Counted from the first letter of the stretch, positions 26,851 through 35,145 are shown. The stretch is 64,000 nt of DNA from RUG11462 sp045539315 (GCA_045539315.1 JAZQFC010000030.1:1-64000); one strand, 5' to 3'. Notes: generated by a model not told the origin, from the sequence alone. Made by a program: numbers and translations.

Positions 26851-27000
26851 TAGGGATTCGAACCCTGAGAGGGTCTGAGCGTAAATAAAACAATTTGGTG
26901 AATTGTTTTTAGCGAAGAGCGTGCAGGCGGGTACTGAAATCTATGATTTCGGTCGCCAAGCGAATAGTGCGCGAAGCGAACGCTCCCTATTCCGCTGCCA
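26851..27000 (+). repeat. tRNA-tail element next to tRNA-Gln
   Basis: Positions 26851-26865 are the exact reverse complement of the tRNA-Gln T arm (26777-26791). The element then holds a hairpin with the loop TGGTG (26887-26909), a second hairpin around gaaatc/gatttc (26936-26950, extended by ggcg/cgcc), and ends with a perfect 17-nt copy of the tRNA 3' end including CCA (26984-27000, copy of 26786-26802). It has no coding frame. The same plan, with different interior hairpins, occurs behind tRNA-Arg at 41407-41707. Confidence 0.7.
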
Positions 27001-27004
27001 AAAT

Positions 27005-27034
27005 AAATAGACGCTCTTTTGAGCGTCTATTTTT
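27005..27034. terminator. Terminator of the SH3/C39 gene
   Basis: Perfect 12-bp stem aaatagacgctc/gagcgtctattt with a 4-nt loop. It lies at the 3' end of the minus-strand gene and has T-rich flanks in both directions. Confidence 0.75.
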
Positions 27035-28007
27035 AATAATAAAAATATTTATAAAAGTTTGGGTATTCATTTAAGAATTGTTTTAGCGTAGTTCTTGATT
27101 TTGAGCCAGGGTCGTTTATTAAAAAGTTAGCGCTTGTCAAACCGTTACCATTAAAACCTTTTATTACCACCCAATGTTGAGAGCCATTTGATTTTTTTGC
27201 GCCAAAAAGCACAGGCTTGTTTTGTTTTAGCTTTTCATAAACGCCACTTAAAAAACTTGCGTTATTTGTTACAACTGTATAATCACTTGGCCAATAAACA
27301 TTTGAGTTAGATGAATAACTTAACTTTTTACTCATAGCATCAGGGTAAATATTTTTGCCATTTCTATAAGATTCCATCATAGCAATTGCTGTTGTAGCGC
27401 AACCGATTCTGCCGATAGTTTTGCCTGAAGACCCTATTTTAACATTTGCCCATCTGCTATCAGTTTGCTTAAAATCAGGCACATTTAATGAAATTTTTTT
27501 ATAATTTGAATTGGTATCATCTTGCGTGATGGAAATAAGATATTTATTGCTTACAAAACCTGTTTTAACACCATAATAAAGCACCTTGCTAAATTCACCA
27601 CTAGCAGATAAAACTACAACTTTTTCGCCGTCATATAATGAGTCTTTTACTGTTGACGAAACAGAAGCCTTGCTTCTTACATTCAAACTACCATAAGAAA
27701 TATCAACTTGTTTTTCATCGCTCTTAACAGTTTTTATGTAGTCAGAATGGCAAAAACCAAAACTCGTTTTATTATATTTTACCTTCCACCAGTCGCCCTG
27801 TTTAGAAACTAGCGTAATAAACTTATCTTTTTTAATTGTCCTCAAAATTGCAGAGGATTTATCTGCGCTTTTCCTAATATTAAGTTTTCCGCTGCTAATT
27901 GAAACTTTACCTGCTAAAAGCGAGGTTTCATTAGCAAATGTCTTAACAGGCGCAACTAAAACACCTATTAAAATAATCAAAATCAAAAATATATTTACTG
28001 TTTTCAA
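27033..28007 (-). CDS. Secreted SH3-domain protein with C39-like peptidase domain
   Basis: The 324-aa product begins with a signal peptide (hydrophobic core residues 5-18, cleavage near FANE). Two bacterial SH3 domains follow (residues about 33-90 and 98-157; GKLNIRKSADKSSAIL and GSLNVRSKASVSSTVK), which usually bind cell-wall peptides. The C-terminal half resembles a papain-like C39 domain: the catalytic cysteine in GRIGCATTAIAMM, a HWVVIKGF histidine and NDPGS. The likely role is a wall-associated peptidase outside the cell. It is transcribed alone. Confidence 0.8.
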   Translation of the reverse strand: MKTVNIFLILIILIGVLVAPVKTFANETSLLAGKVSISSGKLNIRKSADKSSAILRTIKKDKFITLVSKQGDWWKVKYNKTSFGFCHSDYIKTVKSDEKQVDISYGSLNVRSKASVSSTVKDSLYDGEKVVVLSASGEFSKVLYYGVKTGFVSNKYLISITQDDTNSNYKKISLNVPDFKQTDSRWANVKIGSSGKTIGRIGCATTAIAMMESYRNGKNIYPDAMSKKLSYSSNSNVYWPSDYTVVTNNASFLSGVYEKLKQNKPVLFGAKKSNGSQHWVVIKGFNGNGLTSANFLINDPGSKSRTTLKQFLNEYPNFYKYFYY

Positions 28008-28045
28008 ATTCTCACCTCTAATATTTTTAGCATATATGCAAAAGA

Positions 28046-28074
28046 ATTATATCATAAGATGAGCGTTTGTTTAA
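28046..28074 (-). promoter_or_regulatory. Possible promoter of the SH3/C39 gene
   Basis: On the minus strand -10 TATAAT is at 28051-28046, with a weak -35 TTAAAC 17 bp upstream. Confidence 0.35.
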
Positions 28075-28118
28075 TACTCCAAATGTTAGTAAATAGTTTG
28101 ACAAATTTTAAAAAACTA

Positions 28119-28147
28119 TTGAATTTAATGTATAAAGATAATATAAT
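28119..28147 (+). promoter_or_regulatory. Promoter of cysK
   Basis: -35 TTGAAT (28119-28124), 17-bp spacer and -10 TATAAT (28142-28147), about 30 bp before the ATG. Confidence 0.6.
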
Positions 28148-28178
28148 ATAGTGTAGATTTTATTTTTCAGAGGTTAAT

Positions 28179-29108
28179 ATGATTTATAATAATGTTTTAG
28201 AAGCAATAGGGCACACCCCAATTATAAAATTGCAAAAATTATCGCCAAAAGATGGCGCAGATATTTTAGTTAAATTTGAAGGGCTTAATGTTGGCGGCTC
28301 TATCAAAACTCGTACTGCATTTAATATGATAACCGATGCCGAGAAAAAAGGGCTTATTAATAAAGATACAATTATCGTTGAGCCTACTAGTGGTAACCAA
28401 GGAATAGGTTTATCGTTAGTTGGCGCAGTAAAAGGCTATCGCACAATTATTATTATGCCGGACTCTGTTTCTGAAGAGCGCAGAAAGTTAGTTCGTCATT
28501 ATGGTGCAGAAGTTATTTTAGTTCATGATGCAGGCAATATTGGCGAGTGTATCGATGAGTGTTTGAAAACTGCTTTGAAAATGCGTGATGAAAACCCGAA
28601 TGTGTTTGTTCCGCAACAATTTGAAAACCCTGCAAACCCACTTGTACATAAATATCACACAGGTGTTGAAATTTTAGAGCAGGTTGCAGGTCCTATTCAC
28701 GGTTTTTGTTCAGGTATTGGCACAGGTGGTACTATAACAGGAATTAGCGAAGTATTAAAAGCGCAAAATCCTGATTTGGTTGTATGGGCAGTTGAGCCTG
28801 AAAACGCGGCAATACTCGCAGGCGGTACTATTGGTACTCATATGCAAATGGGCATTGGAGATGGTCTTATTCCTGAAATTCTTGATACATCTTGCTATGA
28901 AGATATTTGCATAATTTCAGATGAAGAAGCAATTGGCATTTCAAAAGACCTTGCTCGTTTAGAAGGAATTATGTGTGGCATTTCAAGTGGTACTAATGTT
29001 GCTGCTGCTATAAAACTTGCTAAAAAATTGGGCAAAGGTAAAACAGTTGTAACTGTGCTTCCTGATACTGCCGAAAGATATTTTTCAACTCCACTTTTTG
29101 AGGACTAA
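28179..29108 (+). CDS. cysK: Cysteine synthase (O-acetylserine sulfhydrylase)
   Basis: This PLP enzyme makes cysteine from O-acetylserine and sulfide. The 309-aa product has the PLP lysine at residue 43 in NVGGSIKTR, the substrate-loop TSGNQGIGLS and the phosphate-binding GIGTGGTITG. Length and order of motifs are typical of CysK. The next gene, maf, starts 3 bp later, so the two are co-transcribed. Confidence 0.93.
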   Translation: MIYNNVLEAIGHTPIIKLQKLSPKDGADILVKFEGLNVGGSIKTRTAFNMITDAEKKGLINKDTIIVEPTSGNQGIGLSLVGAVKGYRTIIIMPDSVSEERRKLVRHYGAEVILVHDAGNIGECIDECLKTALKMRDENPNVFVPQQFENPANPLVHKYHTGVEILEQVAGPIHGFCSGIGTGGTITGISEVLKAQNPDLVVWAVEPENAAILAGGTIGTHMQMGIGDGLIPEILDTSCYEDICIISDEEAIGISKDLARLEGIMCGISSGTNVAAAIKLAKKLGKGKTVVTVLPDTAERYFSTPLFED

Positions 29109-29111
29109 AAA

Positions 29112-29663
29112 ATGAAACTTATTTTAGCATCAAAATCTCCAAGAAGATATGAGATTTTAAAGAATTTAGGCTATGATTTTACTGTTTTAACTCAACCAAC
29201 AGATGAAAATTCTAATTTGACTTCGCCAAAAGATTTGGTTGAGGAATTAGCATATAGAAAAGCGAAAGCCGTAGCCGAAAAATGTGATGATGAGAGCGTA
29301 GTTTTAGGTTGCGATACAGTAGTAGCAATTGATGGCAAAATTCTTGGCAAACCAAAAGATGAAAAAGACGCTCGCAATATGCTTGAAATGTTATCAAATA
29401 ATGTTCACTCGGTTTATAGTGGTTTGTGCTTGGTAAAAGGCAATAAGGTTTTAACTAATTTTTGCAAAACCGATGTATATTTTGATAAACTTTTGCAAAA
29501 GGATATTGACTGGTATATAAATCAAAATGAATGGGAAGATAAGGCGGGCAGTTATGGTATCCAAGGCAAAGCCTCGGTCTTTGTAAAACGAATTGACGGA
29601 GATTATTTCAATGTTGTAGGTCTTCCTGTGAATTTACTTTATAATATGTTAAAACAAATTTAA
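29112..29663 (+). CDS. maf: Maf-like nucleoside triphosphate pyrophosphatase
   Basis: Maf proteins hydrolyse non-canonical or excess dTTP/UTP and are linked to septum formation control. The 183-aa product begins LILASKSPRRYEIL and has VLGCDTVVAIDGKILGKP, the family metal and substrate residues, then DKAGSYGIQG. It lies 3 bp after cysK and ends at a terminator. Confidence 0.92.
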   Translation: MKLILASKSPRRYEILKNLGYDFTVLTQPTDENSNLTSPKDLVEELAYRKAKAVAEKCDDESVVLGCDTVVAIDGKILGKPKDEKDARNMLEMLSNNVHSVYSGLCLVKGNKVLTNFCKTDVYFDKLLQKDIDWYINQNEWEDKAGSYGIQGKASVFVKRIDGDYFNVVGLPVNLLYNMLKQI

Positions 29664-29692
29664 AAAGGAGTGTCTTTCGACACTCCTTTAAT
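29664..29692. terminator. Bidirectional terminator between maf and the DUF1846 gene
   Basis: Perfect 11-bp stem aaaggagtgtc/gacactccttt with a 4-nt loop, starting at the maf stop, between convergent genes. Confidence 0.8.
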
Positions 29693-29693
29693 T

Positions 29694-31178
29694 TTATGCA
29701 TGATATAATTTTTTAGTTTGATAAGTAGGCTCGCAAGTAAGATTAACACCGAGTTTTCTAAATGTTTGCTCATCAACTCGCGAGAGAATAACACTAGAAT
29801 GAGCCTCAAGCCCTTTAAGTTTTGAAACTTGGTCAAGCGCTTTTCTTGCTTTTTCATCAGTAGCGGCGCAAATTGATAAAGCAATAAGCACCTCATCTGT
29901 ATGAAGTCTTGGGTTGTGATTACCAAGCACCCCTGTTTTCATTTTTTGAATAGGCTCAATAATAGTTGGCGATAAGAGTTTAACCTCATCATCAATACCG
30001 CCTAGTTCTTTCAAAACATTAAGAAGCATTGAAGAAGAAGCGCCCAAAAGCGAAGAAGTTTTACCTGTTATAATTCTACCATCATCAAGTTGAATACCGG
30101 TAGCAGGCGCGCCTGTTTCTTCCGCCTTTTTCTTAACTGCTTGTACAACAGGTCTGTTTTCAGTAGAAATGCCAAGTTGATTCATCAAAAGTTCAATTTT
30201 AGCAACTTCACTTGATTCGCTAAGACCTTGACGCACAGCGCACATAGCCGCATAATATCTTCTTATGATTTCTTGGTAAGCGGCGTCGTTAACAGCCTCA
30301 TCATCAAAAATAGCAAGACCTGCCATGTTAACACCCATATCAGTAGGGCTCTTATATGGAGATTTACCAAGAATTTTCTCCATCATAGCATTAAGCACAG
30401 GGAAAATCTCAACATCACGGTTGTAGTTTATAGCAGTTTCGCCATATGCTTCAAGATGGAATGGGTCAATCATATTAACATCATTAAGGTCAGCGGTAGC
30501 CGCCTCATAAGCAACATTAACAGGGTGTTTAAGCGGAATGTTCCAAATAGGGAATGTTTCAAATTTAGCATAGCCTGATTTAATTCCACGCTTATGCTCG
30601 TGATACATCTGTGAAAGGCAAGTAGCCATTTTACCACTACCAGGACCAGGCGCAGTAATAACAATCAAACTTCTTTCAGTTTCAATGTAATCATTTTTAC
30701 CAAAGCCCTCGTCAGAAGCAATAAGCGGAATATTGTTAGGGTAATCAGGAATAGGGTAGTGGCGATAGGTTTTGATACCAAGAGATTTAAGCCTTTTTTC
30801 AAATGCTTGCGCTAATGGTTGACCAGTGTAACAGGTAATAACTACGCTACCAACAAATAAGCCGATACCTCTAAAAGCGTCAATTAATCGAAGTGTATCT
30901 AAATCATAAGTAATACCAAGGTCGCCTCTGCGCTTGTTTTTTTCAATTGCATCTGCATTGATAACGATAACAATTTCTGCCTCGTCTTTAAGTTGAAGAA
31001 GCATTTTAACCTTTGAATCAGGCTGAAAACCAGGCAAAACCCTTGAAGCATGATAATCGTCAAAAAGTTTTCCGCCAAATTCCATATAAAGTTTTCCGCC
31101 GAACATAGAAATTCTATCTCTAATGTTTTGCGATTGCAACTTTATATATTTATCGTTGTCAAAACCAATTTTAGCCAT
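29694..31178 (-). CDS. DUF1846 family protein
   Basis: The 494-aa cytoplasmic protein matches the DUF1846 family in length and sequence (IGFDNDKYIKLQSQ at the start, VIVINADAIEKNKRRGDLGI near residue 90, TAPGPGSGKMATCLSQMYHE near residue 173 resembling a nucleotide-binding loop). Structures exist for the family but its physiological role is not settled. A strong promoter precedes it and it is transcribed alone. Confidence 0.88.
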   Translation of the reverse strand: MAKIGFDNDKYIKLQSQNIRDRISMFGGKLYMEFGGKLFDDYHASRVLPGFQPDSKVKMLLQLKDEAEIVIVINADAIEKNKRRGDLGITYDLDTLRLIDAFRGIGLFVGSVVITCYTGQPLAQAFEKRLKSLGIKTYRHYPIPDYPNNIPLIASDEGFGKNDYIETERSLIVITAPGPGSGKMATCLSQMYHEHKRGIKSGYAKFETFPIWNIPLKHPVNVAYEAATADLNDVNMIDPFHLEAYGETAINYNRDVEIFPVLNAMMEKILGKSPYKSPTDMGVNMAGLAIFDDEAVNDAAYQEIIRRYYAAMCAVRQGLSESSEVAKIELLMNQLGISTENRPVVQAVKKKAEETGAPATGIQLDDGRIITGKTSSLLGASSSMLLNVLKELGGIDDEVKLLSPTIIEPIQKMKTGVLGNHNPRLHTDEVLIALSICAATDEKARKALDQVSKLKGLEAHSSVILSRVDEQTFRKLGVNLTCEPTYQTKKLYHA

Positions 31179-31211
31179 TTTTGATATCCCCTTATAACAA
31201 AATACTTTATA

Positions 31212-31240
31212 AGTATAACAAAAAAATTCTAATCTTTCAA
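31212..31240 (-). promoter_or_regulatory. Promoter of the DUF1846 gene
   Basis: On the minus strand, -35 TTGAAA (31240-31235), 17-bp spacer, -10 TATACT (31217-31212). The rest of 31241-31380 is AT-rich without a visible feature. Confidence 0.6.
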
Positions 31241-31390
31241 GGAGTTTTCACTAAAAAAGTAAAAAATAATATATAAATATAATTTTTAAGGAAATAACCA
31301 AGAAAAAACACTTGACTTTTTAAAAAATATAAAGTATTATTAATTTGTTAATTTATATAGAAAATTATTTTATTTTTATCAAAAAAAGTG

Positions 31391-31419
31391 TTTACTTTTG
31401 AAAACCCTTGTGTTATAAT
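31391..31419 (+). promoter_or_regulatory. Promoter of the anchored repeat protein
   Basis: -35 TTTACT (31391-31396), 17-bp spacer, -10 TATAAT (31414-31419), about 38 bp before the ATG. Confidence 0.55.
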
Positions 31420-31456
31420 AAGGTAAAGTAATTTCCTATCAGGAGGTATATTATTT

Positions 31457-31915
31457 ATGAAAAAGTTTGTTTCAGTTGTTTTAGCATTAGTTTTAGTATC
31501 AGTTCTTTCAGTTAGCGCTTTCGCTGCTAATAGCGTTGTAGCACCAGTTGAAAAAGATTATGATGGTGGTTCTATTATTTATCAACCAAGCGCTGATAAA
31601 GACAATGAGTACACATTTGTTGCTGATCCTAAAGATGGCTATAACTTCATCGGTTGGGAAATCGAGGGTGACTATGAAATCGTTTCAGGTTCACTCGAAG
31701 AAAGCCCTATCACAATTATCTTCAAAGATGGTACAACTGCTGAAGATGTTACTCCTCTCTTTGAGAAAATTTCTGATGAAAAACCAGACCCAACAAAGAA
31801 ACCAAAACCAAGTGATGATGAATCTCCAAAAACAGGCAAGAGCGTTGCTATGTTAGCATTAGCAGTAGTTGCTTGTGGCGGTTTAATCGTTTCTAAAAAA
31901 AGACTTGGTAAATAA
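31457..31915 (+). CDS. Small cell-surface protein with a sorting-signal-like C-terminus
   Basis: The 152-aa product has a signal peptide (cleavage near AFAAN), one domain resembling the InlB/Listeria-Bacteroides repeat (VADPKDGYNFIGWEI, residues about 55-70), a Pro/Lys-rich linker, and then SPKTG followed by a membrane helix and a basic tail (SKKRLGK). This tripartite end matches the layout of LPXTG-type sortase signals with SPKTG in place of LPXTG. No sortase gene is in the window. A strong taggagg-like site precedes the ATG. Function unknown; a surface-displayed protein is the safe reading. Confidence 0.72.
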   Translation: MKKFVSVVLALVLVSVLSVSAFAANSVVAPVEKDYDGGSIIYQPSADKDNEYTFVADPKDGYNFIGWEIEGDYEIVSGSLEESPITIIFKDGTTAEDVTPLFEKISDEKPDPTKKPKPSDDESPKTGKSVAMLALAVVACGGLIVSKKRLGK

Positions 31916-31930
31916 TTAGTTTAAAATTAA

Positions 31931-31959
31931 AAGGGCTGCTAAAAAGCAGTCCTTTTTTT
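31931..31959 (+). terminator. Terminator after the anchored repeat protein
   Basis: Stem agggctgct/agcagtcct (one G-U pair) with an A-rich loop and seven T residues after it. Confidence 0.8.
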
Positions 31960-31980
31960 GTTATCCAAAATATCTTTTAA

Positions 31981-32012
31981 AAAAAATTCCCCATTGCTTT
32001 TGCAATGGGGAA
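31981..32012 (-). terminator. Terminator of the minus-strand gene 32018-32806
   Basis: Perfect 11-bp stem ttccccattgc/gcaatggggaa. On the minus strand it is followed by a run of T. Confidence 0.8.
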
Positions 32013-32017
32013 TAAAT

Positions 32018-32806
32018 CTATCTCTTTTTAAGTCTAACTTTTTCGTTGTGATTTTTATGAACTAAATATTCTCTTATTAGTGAATAAATCATTGCAACAA
32101 TTATAATCGCAGCAACTATAATAACAATAATAGTTAAAACCGACATAAAATAACTTTTAGCAATTTGACCTTTTTCGCCTTTAATATTCATCTTAACAGT
32201 TGAAATGATTTTTTCAAATTCATCTGCCGCCTCATCATCAGGAATACTTGCTTTGTTATATCTTACAAGTTCATAACAATTGCCACCGATGATAGTTAAA
32301 ACACTTTTGTAACTAAAACCTTTATCGCCACTGCCATATCGACAGTTAAAACTCATAAAACTATATTTATCAATTTCGATAACTTCGGGCTCTGTTAAAA
32401 ATGAATGCCCGCTTTGTTCAAAATTATTTTTAAAACTTTTAATAACCGAATTTTTATCATTTTCATCCATAGGGGTGAAGTTTCCAATAGACTGACTAAA
32501 ATTATCTGAAGTAATTTTAAGAATTACCTGGCTGCCTTGACTTTCAGAAAAAGCATTTAAATATGTACCATTTCTGATTTGCTCAATTGCCGCATTTTTA
32601 TCAATTGGCATATTGTTAAAGTAGTCAGCATTTTTATCAACATCGTCATTGGTAAAGTATAAATAATCTGACGGTAATTTAAGTTCAATATTATTCTCTT
32701 TTTCATCAAAAAAATCAATACTTATCTGCGTTTCTTTAGCGCTAACCGATACGCTAAACATCAAAACGAGCAAGACAAGACATAAAAAACATTTTAATCT
32801 CTTCAT
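32018..32806 (-). CDS. Secreted or membrane-anchored protein of unknown function
   Basis: The 262-aa product has a signal peptide (hydrophobic core residues 5-20, cleavage near VSAKE), an extracellular region of about 190 residues rich in acidic and aromatic residues, and one C-terminal membrane helix (residues about 222-245) followed by a basic cytoplasmic tail (VHKNHNEKVRLKKR). I recognise no family. The neighbour on the other side is a membrane-anchored cohesin, so a surface role is likely. It is transcribed alone from a recognisable promoter. Confidence 0.7.
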   Translation of the reverse strand: MKRLKCFLCLVLLVLMFSVSVSAKETQISIDFFDEKENNIELKLPSDYLYFTNDDVDKNADYFNNMPIDKNAAIEQIRNGTYLNAFSESQGSQVILKITSDNFSQSIGNFTPMDENDKNSVIKSFKNNFEQSGHSFLTEPEVIEIDKYSFMSFNCRYGSGDKGFSYKSVLTIIGGNCYELVRYNKASIPDDEAADEFEKIISTVKMNIKGEKGQIAKSYFMSVLTIIVIIVAAIIIVAMIYSLIREYLVHKNHNEKVRLKKR

Positions 32807-32837
32807 AAATCGTCCCTTAAACTTATGTTATATTAAT

Positions 32838-32866
32838 ATAATAAGATATATTTTAGAAAAAATCAA
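32838..32866 (-). promoter_or_regulatory. Promoter of the minus-strand gene 32018-32806
   Basis: On the minus strand, -35 TTGATT (32866-32861), 17-bp spacer, -10 TATTAT (32843-32838). Confidence 0.5.
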
Positions 32867-32965
32867 GATAAAATTAAGTTATTCACAAAAAATCTATAAA
32901 TTATTGTAGAAAAATTTTAATATATGTGTTACAATGTTATTAGTTAATTTTAAGGAGCGATAAAA

Positions 32966-33808
32966 ATGAAAAGACTTTTAGTTTGTTTATTAACAATTTT
33001 AATGATATTTTCATCATTTTGTGTTTGCGTATTTGCAGATACCCAACCAAAAATATCAGTAGGCAATGTTAAGGTGCAACCTGGTAAAACTGTTTTGTTG
33101 CCTATTTCTCTTGAAAATAATAAAGGTATCTGGGGAATAGAGTTCAATGTTAATTTTGATACATCTGTTTTCGAAGTGCAAGAAGTAGTGCATAATGGCG
33201 AAGTGTTTGAAAAAGGCGACTTTATGATAGGCCCTGCTGATTTTAGCGAAGGTTATGTAAGATTTGTTATTTCTGCAATGAATCATTTGTATGATAATAA
33301 TACTAATAACGGCACTGTTTGTTATATTAAACTAAAAACTTCAAAAGATGCAAAAGTAAAAGAGTATCCATTTGAAGTTGATTCGATTTTGGCATGTAAT
33401 GTTGATGCGCAAGATGTAACTGTAACAGGCGAAAGCGGTAGTGTAAAAGTTGTTTCTCATTCTGTTAATAATATTCAAAATATAAAAGATGAAGAAGTAG
33501 TTGTAGAAGCAGAAGATAATAAGGTTATTGATAATTATGAAGTCGGCGAAACTACTGTGGTTGTTGAAAATGTAACAGATAAAAAAGGCGAAGCAGTTAC
33601 TGATAAAAATGGACAAAAACAAACTGTTACTAAAGTTCTTGAGATTAAAGAAACTCAAAAAGAGAATTTTGTTGATGTAAGCCCAGAAGAAAAAGAAGTT
33701 TATGGTGATCCTTTTACCGCTATGGATGCTATTAAGTATATTGTACTTGCTTTAGCAGTAGTCGGAGTAACAGTATTGGTTATTGTAGTAATTAAAAAGA
33801 AAAAATAA
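32966..33808 (+). CDS. Membrane-anchored single-cohesin protein
   Basis: The 280-aa product has a signal peptide (cleavage near VFADT), one cohesin-type beta-sandwich (residues about 27-160, with VGNVKVQPGKTVLLPISLEN, the WGIEFNVNFD strand and GTVCYIKLKT), a charged linker with Val/Glu/Asp repeats (residues about 165-245), and a single C-terminal membrane helix ending in KKKK. Cohesins bind dockerin domains calcium-dependently in cellulosomes. Two dockerin proteins lie 3.4 and 4.9 kb downstream on the same strand, so this may tether them to the cell (inference). No glycoside-hydrolase scaffoldin is present. Confidence 0.78.
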   Translation: MKRLLVCLLTILMIFSSFCVCVFADTQPKISVGNVKVQPGKTVLLPISLENNKGIWGIEFNVNFDTSVFEVQEVVHNGEVFEKGDFMIGPADFSEGYVRFVISAMNHLYDNNTNNGTVCYIKLKTSKDAKVKEYPFEVDSILACNVDAQDVTVTGESGSVKVVSHSVNNIQNIKDEEVVVEAEDNKVIDNYEVGETTVVVENVTDKKGEAVTDKNGQKQTVTKVLEIKETQKENFVDVSPEEKEVYGDPFTAMDAIKYIVLALAVVGVTVLVIVVIKKKK

Positions 33809-33813
33809 TTGTT

Positions 33814-33851
33814 AAAGCCCTTTGTAGTTTAAAACTACAAGGGGCTTTTTT
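33814..33851 (+). terminator. Terminator of the cohesin gene
   Basis: A 17-bp stem aaagccctttgtagttt/aaactacaaggggcttt (one G-U pair) followed by a T-run. Confidence 0.85.
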
Positions 33852-33854
33852 ATA

Positions 33855-33883
33855 TTGAATAATATAATTAATTGTGATATAAT
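33855..33883 (+). promoter_or_regulatory. Promoter of the B12-controlled operon
   Basis: -35 TTGAAT (33855-33860), 17-bp spacer, -10 TATAAT (33878-33883), just upstream of the riboswitch. Confidence 0.65.
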
Positions 33884-33894
33884 ACATTTGTTGT

Positions 33895-34107
33895 TTTGAG
33901 GAAACAGGTGAAAATCCTGTACGGGCACGCCGCCGTGAGACGCAATAATTTTATTAATCTATTCTTTTGCCGCAAAAAGAAGAAAAGCCATTGAAGTAAA
34001 TCTTTGAGAAGGTGATTAATAAAGCGTCAAAGTCGAAATACTCGGCAACAAAAATGCTTTTATATACTGCGAGCGCCGGTTAGAGTTAACTCTTAAAAGC
34101 AAAATTT
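33895..34107 (+). ncRNA. Cobalamin (B12) riboswitch
   Basis: The conserved core is visible: gaggaaacaggtgaaaatcc followed by tgtacgggcacgccgccgtg at 33898-33938 (the GGAA..GGTG..AATCC..CxGCC pattern), then gcca near 33986, and the B12 box aagtcgaaatactcgg at 34029-34044. Downstream, gctttta (34056-34062) can pair with taaaagc (34094-34100) around an inner gagttaactc hairpin, a possible expression platform before aaaatttt. It precedes a DUF4430 lipoprotein and an ECF S-component, typical targets of B12 repression. The outer boundaries are approximate. Confidence 0.87.
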
Positions 34108-34133
34108 TAAAAAATTAAGGAGAATACAAAATT

Positions 34134-34589
34134 ATGAAACGAACAAAATTAACAAAAGTATTGTCGTTTATGCTTTGTATTGTGCTTATTGCGGCTATGG
34201 CACTTTTTACAACTGCTTGTAACGATAATGAAACACAAGAGTCGGTAAATTCAACCACTCAAGAGACTAATCAAACACCAACCGAAGTAGGCGAGGGTGC
34301 AACTGAATTTAATTTCACAGTTATCTCCCCAGATGGTACTGAAACTAAATTTTTAGTTAAAACCGATGCTACAACCGTTGGTGAGGCCTTGCAAAAACTT
34401 GAAATAATTGCAGGCGATGAGGGGGAATACGGCTTATATATTAAAACTGTAAACGGAATTACTCTTGATTATGACAAAGACCAAATGTACTGGGCATTTT
34501 ATGAAGATGGCGAATATGCTTTGCAAGGTATCGACTCTACTAACATCAAGGAAGGTGTAGAATACAAACTTGAAGCAACAAAAGGCTAA
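34134..34589 (+). CDS. DUF4430 lipoprotein, probable extracellular cobalamin-binding protein
   Basis: The 151-aa product has a lipoprotein signal with lipobox ending at Cys29 (LFTTAC), a short Thr/Glu-rich linker, and a DUF4430 domain (residues about 55-150: NFTVISPDGTETKFLV, TVGEALQKL, YWAFYEDGEYALQGID). DUF4430 resembles the C-terminal domain of animal transcobalamin and intrinsic factor. With a B12 riboswitch in front and an ECF S-component behind, it probably captures corrinoids at the membrane outer face. Its 3' end overlaps the S-component start by 20 bp. Confidence 0.8.
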   Translation: MKRTKLTKVLSFMLCIVLIAAMALFTTACNDNETQESVNSTTQETNQTPTEVGEGATEFNFTVISPDGTETKFLVKTDATTVGEALQKLEIIAGDEGEYGLYIKTVNGITLDYDKDQMYWAFYEDGEYALQGIDSTNIKEGVEYKLEATKG

Positions 34590-35142
34590 AAAGAAATTAA
34601 CCACAAGAGATTTAGTTGTTTTAGCGGCTTTGAGCGCATTAATGGTAACTTCCAAATTATTAATGGAGTGGTTGCCAAATGTTCATTTGATTGGCGTTTT
34701 AATTATCGCTATAACTGTGGTTTATAGAGCGTATGCGCTTTATCCTATCTACATATTTGTGTTTTTAATCGGCCTTTTTAACGGCTTTGGGCTTTGGTGG
34801 TACCCTTATTTGTATATTTGGACTGTGCTTTGGGGCGTAACAATGTTACTACCTAAAAAAATGCCTAAAAAGTTAAGCGTTATAGTTTATATGATAGTTT
34901 GTGGGCTTCATGGTTTGCTTTTTGGTGTTTTATACGCGCCGTTTCAAGCACTTGCGTTTGGCTTTGACTTTGAAAGAACGCTCGCTTGGATAGCATCAGG
35001 ACTTTATTTTGATATTACTCATTGTATAAGCAATGTTTGCGGTGGTATTTTAATAGTACCAATTATTGATATTTTATTAAGATTCACTGTTGGAGCAACC
35101 CGCAAAGACTATAAGTTTAATAAACAAAATACAAATGAATAA
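34570..35142 (+). CDS. ECF transporter S-component, probably cobalamin-specific
   Basis: The 190-aa product is highly hydrophobic with about five to six membrane helices, begins with a basic segment then TTRDLVVLAALSALMVTSK, the kind of AxxxA-bearing first helix that contacts the ECF module, and ends in a basic tail. S-components bind the vitamin and work with a shared EcfA/A'/T module, which is not in this window. Cobalamin specificity is inferred from the B12 riboswitch and the DUF4430 partner (compare CbrT-type transporters). The start is TTG 34570, overlapping the lipoprotein gene; an internal ATG near residue 25 is less likely. Confidence 0.78.
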   Translation: MKQQKAKKKLTTRDLVVLAALSALMVTSKLLMEWLPNVHLIGVLIIAITVVYRAYALYPIYIFVFLIGLFNGFGLWWYPYLYIWTVLWGVTMLLPKKMPKKLSVIVYMIVCGLHGLLFGVLYAPFQALAFGFDFERTLAWIASGLYFDITHCISNVCGGILIVPIIDILLRFTVGATRKDYKFNKQNTNE

Positions 35143-35145
35143 AAC

